NCBI GenBank assembly: GCA_963678705.1
Contig: OY783208.1
Span: 9,529,282-9,593,281, forward strand
DNA: 64,000 nt
DNA from: Panorpa germanica
Taxonomy: Eukaryota > Arthropoda > Insecta > Mecoptera > Panorpidae
Reading direction: 5' to 3'
The notes under the pieces were generated by a model that saw only the letters and a list, made by a program, of their open reading frames with translations, was not told the DNA's origin and did not search any database. Positions 57,451-64,000 of this stretch are shown one piece after another. The position numbers and the translations under genes are program-made. Each line of letters begins with the position of its first letter. Positions within the stretch are counted from its first letter, which is position 1.

Positions 57451-58700
57451 TACGAGGCGTGTTTTTTAAGTAAGTACCGTTTTGGAATTAAAAAAAGACG
57501 TGCAAAGATATCGCAATAATTTTATTTTTACATGAAAGCCTGTACCTTAATCTACTTTTCTACATAATTTCCGTGAATATTGAGGCCCTTGTCATAACGT
57601 GGCACCAGTTTTTGAATACCCTCCTCATAAAATTCTGCCGCCTGACTTGTTAACCACTGTATCACAACTGTTTTGACTTCGTTATCGTCTTGAAGACGCT
57701 GACCACCCAGGTGTTTCTTCAAGTGCAGGAACAAATGGTAGTCGCTGGGCGCCAGATTAGGGCTGTATGGAGGATGATCTAGAGTTTCCCATTTAAGAGA
57801 TTTGATGAGATCTTTGGTCCGATTAGCCACATGTGGACGGGCATTGTCATGCAGCAAAACGATACCCTTACTCAACTTGCCACGTCTTTTTTTCTGGATT
57901 GCACGACGCAGAATGTTCAATGTCTCACAATAAGACGCTGCATTGATTGTCTCATTATGAGGCAGAAACTCCAATAGCAATACTCCTTTTTTGTCCCAAA
58001 AAACTGTGCACATGATTTTCCGGGCAGAAATTGTTTGCTTAAACTTCACTCTTTTGGGTGATGATGAATGTCGCCATTCCATGGATTGTTGTTTTGATTC
58101 TGGTGTGACGTAGGCCACCCATGTTTCGTCACCAGTAACAATTTGGTCTAAAAAATCTTCACCTTCATTGTGGTACCGCTCAAGGAAAGTCAATGCACTG
58201 CCTAAACGTTGGGTTTTGTGCAAATCCGTCAACATTTTTGGAACCCAACGGGAACACAATTTCCGGTAATTCAAGTTCTCGGTCACAATGCGATACAAAA
58301 CACTACGAGAATATGGAGGAAACCAGTCGCACATTGATGAAATTGTAAAGCGTCTGTTTTCTCTCACCTTTTCTTCCACTTTCTGCACAAAATCTTCATT
58401 AAAGACCGAAGGACGCCCACTCCGTTCTTCATCATGCACATTTGTGTGGCCATCTTTAAATGCTCTCACCCATTTCCTTACCATTCCATCAGTCATAATG
58501 TTTTGTCCGTAAACTTCACAGATCTCACGATGAATATCGATTGGTTTTACGCCTTTAGCACTAAGAAATCGTATAACAGCCCGTACTTCGCAATCGGCAG
58601 GACTCACGATTGTCGGAGGCATCTTAAACACTCAGTAAACAACGTATACAATGAAGAATAAGACTGTAATGGCGTCAGTGCGTAGACAAGAACACCTGTA
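57451..58700 (-). mobile_element. mariner transposon, TA to TA
   Basis: Bounded by TA at 57451-57452 and 58699-58700, 1,246 bp between, a normal mariner length. The left end reads CGAGGCGTGTTTTTTAAG. The right end, read inward, is CAGGTGTTCTTGTCTACGC, an imperfect inverted partner (AGG-x-GT-x-x-TT shared). The left neighbour is the hAT-like fragment, the right neighbour a fibrinogen-domain exon. Confidence 0.8.
57552..58631 (-). CDS. mariner transposase, uninterrupted 359 codons
   Basis: Open from ATG 58631 (a second Met, MPPTIV, at 58622 is the likelier start, matching related mariners) to the stop at 57552-57554. The N-terminal half carries the paired helix-turn-helix DNA-binding domain, including MTDGMVRKWVRAFKDG and DEERSGRPSV. 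The catalytic triad is visible: VTGDETWV (first Asp), LLHDNARPH (second) and YSPNLAPSDYHLF (third), with 34 residues between the last two, i.e. DD34D. WVPKMLTDLHK is the usual WVPH-L linker, with Lys in place of His. The enzyme cuts and pastes its own element at TA. No stop or frameshift, so it is the only full-length open transposase in the window. Confidence 0.95.
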   Translation of the reverse strand: MFKMPPTIVSPADCEVRAVIRFLSAKGVKPIDIHREICEVYGQNIMTDGMVRKWVRAFKDGHTNVHDEERSGRPSVFNEDFVQKVEEKVRENRRFTISSMCDWFPPYSRSVLYRIVTENLNYRKLCSRWVPKMLTDLHKTQRLGSALTFLERYHNEGEDFLDQIVTGDETWVAYVTPESKQQSMEWRHSSSPKRVKFKQTISARKIMCTVFWDKKGVLLLEFLPHNETINAASYCETLNILRRAIQKKRRGKLSKGIVLLHDNARPHVANRTKDLIKSLKWETLDHPPYSPNLAPSDYHLFLHLKKHLGGQRLQDDNEVKTVVIQWLTSQAAEFYEEGIQKLVPRYDKGLNIHGNYVEK

Positions 58701-58920
58701 CGAACAATCATTGTACCACCAAGCTCCGTGTCCGTCTTCAGCACAATTAGCCGGGACTTGTCCTGATCATTGTCGTATGTAGAGAACTTCATTCCGCTCA
58801 GGTTGTTCCGGCCATAGTAGGGATTCATGGACTCACCTGGAACAAGAAGAACAAACATCAGAACATAGAACGACAAGCATTCGTTGTTACCGCGATGCAG
58901 TCTTTCATTGTGACTTAAGC

Positions 58921-59393
58921 CTCATTCTCACTCACTATTTGGATATTTTATTTACGCTTTTTTTTAATATTTGAATCTAGATTTCAGGCTTACAGAATAG
59001 GAATTCCTTGTCACATTCGTGGTGCGCATGCGTCGTTAGTAATATAAACTTAGTCAGTTCGACAATTGAACAAAATTAAATGTGGAATAATTAAAATTGC
59101 TGTTTTTATTAATAATTGCTAATAGAAACTGTTTTTACATCTTTACTTTTGATAAACTGACAATGAACTTATTTTAATAATAAATCCTACTGCATTTTGA
59201 CAGATTCTCATATTTTGGAGGTTAAAATATAATATAGTATTTTTAATTTAGAAACATTGGACCTTGAAAGGTTCTAAAAAATCAAAGAAAACGTAATTCT
59301 AAATTAAAAATGGTGCAGGGAATGACTATGCATTCTTCCATATGCTATTATATATACACTAAAAACAAAATTAAAACGGTGAGTGAGAATGAT
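58921..59393. repeat. Candidate MITE within the fibrinogen-gene intron
   Basis: TCATTCTCACTCAC at about 58922 faces its exact complement GTGAGTGAGAATGA at about 59380, enclosing about 470 bp of AT-rich non-coding DNA. No clear target duplication flanks it. Confidence 0.4.
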
Positions 59394-60957
59394 ACTTTAC
59401 GAAGTCTGATGACTAAGTTATGACCCATGCTTTGGATACCACTATACTTTTTTCATATTGTTGCTACTAAATGTAAAACAACGGCAGAATTTGCAGAAAA
59501 TTTGCAATTTGATTGTGAAGTGAATTTTTAGGGCTTGATTTCTTAATCCTTTATTAAAAAATTGGTTGACGGCACAATATCTATAGAGAGCGTTGATGCT
59601 TGATCCCCGAGAACTGCGTCTTTGTGTTAGATTCCCGCACAAAAGCTATATTTTTTGGTTTGATTGTGTCGAAGATGATGATTTAAGACTTTACAAATAT
59701 CATAAAATTTTAAGGAAGTGGTGAAGCCCACATATACTAGGCCACTGTAAAAACGGCCAGCAATCGTCGTCGGTGATAGAATTCAGCATCGAAAATAGGC
59801 CGACTTTAAATAGATAGAAAACTTTGTAGGCTCCGGCAACAGCTTCTAACTGCACTTGTTAATAGCGGTGGAAAAAGTAAGTAAATGGCAGTGGAAAAAA
59901 ATGTAGGGAAAGGAATGATATCATCTAATCACTCATTTTCTATAAATTTTTATATTTTTCATTATTTAAAAGACAAATATGACTATTTCAATGGATAATA
60001 TCTTCTATAATAATACGAATTGAATATTTCAGGACGTATGTTCCTAAGGACATGCAGAGAAAGAATTTTTGCATGTCCTGCTTACTGTCCAAACACGCAG
60101 TTTGCCATTTTTATTAAATTAGCCAATCAATTAGCCTGTATCTCTAAAGCCAATAATAAGTCAAATGTTACAGGTATTTTGGATTCTGGAACAAAATGTT
60201 ACCTGGAAATAGTTAAAAAATGGTACAAAACCAGATACAGACAATTATGGACAAAATGAATGCCGCAATTCCAAAAATAAGGGACACAGGTACTGGGGTG
60301 CAGAGGAAGATAAACTATTTAGGATGTGTGGAAAGAAAGATTAAATATTAGAGAATATTAAGGGTGTGTAGGGAGAAGGTGGAAAGTGAAGCAGAAATAT
60401 AGAAACTCTTCAAGGAAGAAGAAGAGAGAAAATGAAATTAGAATAAAAGCAAGAGAATGGAAAATAAATACCACGAAGATGAAGTGTGACAGTTTGTAGT
60501 GCTATCGACCATTAGAGTACACTAAGAGTATGGTCAGGAGAAAATGAAAAGTCGAATAGACCTGGAGGATATTGAATTGGATATTGAAAGGATAGCGGAA
60601 AGATAGAGTAAAGACGGCGGACCTAAGGAGAAATAGTAGTTAGAAGGAAGATAAACGAGAGATAGTTTTTAATTTAAAGAAATAAATTGAATTAATTTTT
60701 TAAAATTTGGTAGGTTAGAGAATGTATTGGGAAATAATTGTAAACATACTGTAAAATCAAAGAGGCATATACAATCAAATAACATACAGTTAAAAAATAC
60801 CTGGCCTCAAAATGTATGTTTACCAGTGTAATCTCTATTCACTTACAGTTATCTTGCAACGTTGTGTTTTTTTTTAATTTATTCCCGTCCAAGCATTTCC
60901 AGGAATTGTAATTTGGCATCCTCAAGTTCAGAAAGGGGCAAACATAACTAAGACTTA
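59394..60957. other. Remainder of the intron: purine-rich DNA, possible LINE remnant
   Basis: 59442-59642 (minus) and 60020-60259 (plus) are open for 66 and 79 codons but show no known domain. 60260-60660 is purine-rich on the plus strand, much like the LINE fragment at 56.3-56.8 kb, and may be an eroded piece of the same family; no motif supports this firmly. Confidence 0.35.
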
Positions 60958-61103
60958 CCAGCAGTTCCGTCGTAGCCACTGATGTACAATGAGTAACCAT
61001 CGGTAGAATTGCTGACGAAGAATGAATTGTAACTGGCGAACGCTTTTCTGCCATCCAGCACCTGCATGTCCACGTACAACTCATGGCTTCCACTGGCCGA
61101 GAT

Positions 61104-61435
61104 CTGCAGCCAATATAAACCATTATTAGTTAGGTTGCGAACCATGTCTTAATTTGAATATAACGGTATCCAATTCTATGGTTACAGTTGACTATAACAA
61201 CTTCAACCATTCATTTATTTTTAAACAATTCACAGTATAATTGACACAAAAGGGTCTTTCAATGTTAAGGTTAAGCAGCCATGTTGTTAAATTTACACAG
61301 CATGACCATAAAGCAAATGAAATTAAATTTGTAGAGGGTTTTTCAACAAGAACTTTGTTTTTTAAAACAAAATAAAACAAAGAATTTAGGTGAAAATAAT
61401 TCAAATTTTTATTGTATTAGAAACAGTAAGGTTTG
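61104..61435. other. No supported gene
   Basis: Intron-side or upstream sequence of the fibrinogen-related locus. I could not find a preceding exon. Confidence 0.4.
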
Positions 61436-61789
61436 GCAATGGGCATGTGTCCTCATTTTTTAGTGGTCGATTTTTCCATTGTTGATTGAAATTGATGTTA
61501 ATAAATGTGTATAAAAATCTAAATATTGACGGAGATATACCAATTAAAAGTTTGAATTGTAGTTTTAGCGCTAGAAATGGTCGGCCATATTTGTATGACG
61601 TGAAATGCATTTTAACGTCAGTTATTTGTTGAGTAGGTCAGTGCTGTGGTAATGTTCTGTAGCTGTTGGGAGTCAAATAATCAAGTCAAATCAAAGAAAA
61701 ATAAGTTTTTATTTTATTTAAGCCTGCTAAGGCTGACATAATATTGAAATTTGATTGTTCCTTGAAATAGCTGTAAATAATATTTGATA
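61436..61789. repeat. Dispersed repeat, copy interrupted by a Helitron
   Basis: Second copy of the repeat at 51522-51891, with small indels (e.g. about 17 bp shorter near 61510). It stops abruptly after GATA at 61789, where the Helitron begins. Confidence 0.92.
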
Positions 61790-61794
61790 TCTAT

Positions 61795-61992
61795 ATATAT
61801 AAAACAAAGACGGGTTTGTTGCAACACTTATAACTCGAGATCTGCTGAACCAATATTCATGGTTATTGATTCGTTGGATTTGTCTTCGCCCTGAATAGCA
61901 TAATACATCTTAAAAACAATGAAAATATATAAAACAAAGACGGGTTTGTTACAACACTTACAATAGCATAATACATCTTAAAAACAATGAAA
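61795..61992. repeat. Internal duplication of the Helitron 5' end
   Basis: ATATATAAAACAAAGACGGG with TTTGTTGCAACACTTA at 61795 recurs at 61925 (TTTGTTACAACACTTA). AATAGCATAATACATCTTAA with AAACAATGAAAA also occurs twice (about 61896 and 61963). The second unit lacks about 70 bp of the middle. Confidence 0.9.
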
Positions 61993-62429
61993 ATTCGAAA
62001 TTTAAAAACCTCGACAATGAAAACTCGATACTTAATCATTTCAATAAATGCTGATTTGTTTATTTCATGTCAAACATTTGTTGTCATGACAACATTTATT
62101 TTTGATTTTTTTGATATGATTGATGATTGATATTTTTTGTAAAATGTGTCGAAAGTTCAGGTACTGTTATATTTGTTTGTTTTAGACATTAATTTGTGTA
62201 AATTATTTATTAATTATTTAATTTTTAATTTCAGAAAATAATACCTAAGATTTATTGTACAGGTTAACAAAAGTGTAAATGTCTTTTTATAGGTTATCTA
62301 TAACTATAATTTTTCTTGATAGGCTATTTATATGTAGTGCTTATATACTCTTTGAGCTATTGTCTATGTCTCGAAAGTGGTTTTTTGTGGTTTTATGCGA
62401 GTGCACATTCAGTATTAATATTAATAACT

Positions 62430-64000
62430 ATGCCGCGTCCTAGAAGATCTACTCTTTCCCAGCGGAGCCGTAATGCAATTAGGCAACGGAATATTATCTG
62501 ATGAAGAACGAGAAATTGCACGAGAAGAGCGCCGCGTTAGTATGGAGCAAAGAAGGGCCTTAGTTCGTGCTTCTCAAACACAAGAGCAAAGAAGCCCGTG
62601 AAACGGCTAGGTTAGAAACGAGAAATCGTCGAGCTTATCGTACAGATGAACAGAGGAATAATCTTCGAAGTGCAAGAAGAAATGGTTCAAGTATTGATTT
62701 GAATCGAGCAGCGTTTCTATATGATTGCACCATCGACTACAGCTTGCATCGTTTAGTTTGCATTGGTCCAATGGACGTTGTTTGCCAGCATTGTGGAGCA
62801 TTGAGGTTTGCTGGTAAAACGCCTGGTTTGTGCTGCCTTAGTGGTAAAGTGAAATTGCCATCATTGGTCCCGCCACCAGAGCCATTGTGCTCCCTGCTTT
62901 ATGGCGAAACACTAGAATCACGACATTTTCTAGCGAACACTCAAAAATACAATGTCTGTTTCCAAATGACTTCATTTGGGGCGGAAATTATCGAAGAACA
63001 CGGATATAATAAGACATTTAAGGTAATTTACGTTAAAAACTATATTTTCTATGATTGTAAAAAAAATCTGGAATGTAGTTTGTTAGATTTCTGTATTTGG
63101 CATGTTATTATTTGAAAAAAAAAAGTGTTTGTAAAAAAGGTGTTTGTAAATCTAACTATAACTTTGACTTTACAGATTCAAGGCCAGATTTGCCATCGCA
63201 TTGGATCATTGCAACCTATAGAAGATGCACAGCATAAATTCTTGCAAATATACTTCATGGGCAATATGGAAGAACAACTTGACCGGCGTCAAGGGATCAA
63301 CACAGCTACGAAAAGAGCAATTCTCCAAGATCTGCAGCAAATGCTTTATGAACATCATGCATTGGTCAGGCTGTTCAAGACTGCTTTAGAGCGCATGCCA
63401 AGTGATGACTATAAAGTTGTGATCAGAGCAGATAAAAGACCAGCTGGAACACATGAACGCACATTTAATGCTCCAACAATCGATGAAGTGGCAATCCTGA
63501 TTGTTGGTGAAAACTTGGAAACACGTGATATTGTACTTACACGACGCAATACTGGGCAACTACAAAGAATATATGAAACACACCGTTCATATGACGCGTT
63601 ACAATACCCGCTGATGTTTTGGCAAGGAGACGATGGATATCACTTTCATATCAAAATGATTAATCAATTGAATGGTAAGATCAATATTGTTGTTTTCATT
63701 TAAACTTGATATACATTTTATTCTGTTTGCTTTTAGTACCCAAAAAAAGTTGTAATTTCTAATTTAGTAATGAGTAGCTGTAAGAGTCGTTAACCTATTA
63801 GGGGTTCTAAAATACAATTTTTACTGCATTTGTTCCAGGTGAGGAAACTACCAAGAAGGTTAGTTCAATGAATTATTACGCATATCGTTTGATGATTCGT
63901 GAAAATTCTGACAATTATTTGTTGCGATTTCGTCGACTGCTTCAACAATATTGCGTTGACATGTACGTTAAAATCGAAACGGAGCGCCTGACTTTCATTC
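62430..64000 (+). pseudogene. Helitron Rep gene, N-terminal part, three exons with two GT-AG introns
   Basis: Starts MPRPRRSTLSQRSRNAIRQR at 62430, then basic REERR/MEQRRAL repeats with frame changes near 62495 and 62588. VCQHCGALRFAGKTPGLCCL with SGKVKLP (CxxC fingers, about 62785) follows. Exon 1 ends at 63022, intron 63023-63175, exon 2 IQGQICHRIGSL to 63674, intron 63675-63838, and exon 3 opens KVSSMNYYAYRLMI and RRLLQQYCVDMYVKIE. Both introns begin GT, end AG, and joining them keeps the frame (phases 0 and 1) and restores conserved Helitron sequence. The HUH core should follow outside the window. The two N-terminal frame changes mean this copy is probably dead, unless another start or splice is used. 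Confidence 0.8.

Larger units (their letters stand above)
58701..61103 (-). pseudogene. Fibrinogen-related domain (ficolin/tenascin-like) gene, two exons, interrupted
   Basis: Exon A (61103 to 60959) follows a CTGCAG acceptor and encodes ASGSHELYVDMQVLDGRKAF then SDGYSLYISGYDGTAG-like sequence. Its donor is GTAAGT. Exon B starts at 58836 after TTCCAG and continues the same codon phase (G joined to GT): GESMNPYYGR, then GMKFSTYDNDQDKS, the calcium-binding loop of fibrinogen C-terminal domains. A one-base frame change follows, then NCAEDGHGAWWYNDCS, where NCA-x-GAWWY-x-C is the domain signature. The reading ends at the TA of the mariner, and the expected last part (NLNG, then the Y-S-LK-x-x-MKIRP block) is not found beyond it. 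Such proteins are secreted lectin-like factors, often in innate immunity. This copy is damaged by the shift and cut short. Confidence 0.85.
61790..64000 (+). mobile_element. Helitron, 5' part; runs off the window
   Basis: Begins TCTATATATATAAAACAAAG, the TC-plus-AT-rich start usual for animal Helitrons, directly after an A, with the next base of the empty site a T. The left end is fixed by comparison with the uninterrupted repeat copy at 51.5-51.9 kb. It contains a Rep gene on the plus strand; the helicase and 3' hairpin/CTRR end lie beyond the window. Confidence 0.88.

Noticed and set aside
58288-58661. Plus-strand frames inside the mariner
   Set aside because: Shadows of the transposase gene on the minus strand.
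59442-59642. 66-codon minus-strand frame with Cys residues in the fibrinogen-gene intron
   Set aside because: No recognisable motif, no conserved neighbours; likely chance.

Overview
The window is AT-rich eukaryotic DNA, almost certainly from an arthropod and probably an insect. Reasons: GT-AG introns, a mariner with the DD34D signature, BEL/Pao and Ty3/gypsy LTR elements, Jockey-, R1/LOA- and R2-like non-LTR elements, P-like (THAP9-like) and hAT-like DNA transposons, Helitrons, and a fibrinogen-related domain gene. No bacterial, CRISPR or operon-like structure was seen. I found no intact host gene. The two host-like loci are a broken leucine-rich-repeat membrane protein (0.5-2.1 kb, minus) and two exons of a fibrinogen-related protein (58.7-61.1 kb, minus) whose second exon ends at a mariner. 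The rest is a layered graveyard of mobile elements, simple repeats and anonymous AT-rich DNA.

Layout. 0.5-2.1 kb: LRR pseudogene. 3.4-3.8 kb: long (TA)n tract. 5.4-8.1 kb: decayed minus-strand transposon with an Ulp1-type protease piece. 8.4-11.2 kb: 5'-truncated L1/Tx1-like LINE, broken by one visible stop. 12.4-18.6 kb: complete BEL/Pao provirus-like element with two LTRs and a 5-bp target duplication, but a broken gag-pol frame. 19.6-25.3 kb: minus-strand Helitron with a cysteine-protease-like module, basic repeats, CxxC fingers, HUH Rep and PIF1-type helicase, broken by several frameshifts. A roughly 180-bp satellite lies upstream of it (25.3-26.6 kb). 27.0-28.0 kb: diverged GC-richer tandem repeat. 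28.2-29.6 kb: R2-like RT joined to a P-like transposase fragment. 29.6-32.2 kb: LTR candidates and a gypsy relic. 32.2-34.9 kb: mosaic of YqaJ-type transposon, LINE, gypsy and Helitron relics. 35.6-45.3 kb: piggyBac tail, gypsy, BEL, P-like and Tc1/mariner-like relics. 46.0-51.2 kb: no supported gene. 52.2-56.8 kb: Jockey and R1/LOA-like relics. 57.0-58.7 kb: hAT-like end and a mariner with an uninterrupted 359-codon transposase. 61.8 kb to the end: start of a second Helitron whose Rep gene has two GT-AG introns.

How the parts relate. The mariner is the only element here whose protein frame is open throughout. The BEL/Pao element has very similar LTRs but several frame breaks, so it would depend on proteins supplied in trans. 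The second Helitron sits in one copy of a roughly 360-bp dispersed repeat. The unoccupied copy at 51.5-51.9 kb gives the target site to the base (A/T, no duplication), which fixes the Helitron left end at 61790. Protein assignments come from motif recognition by eye; no database search was run.
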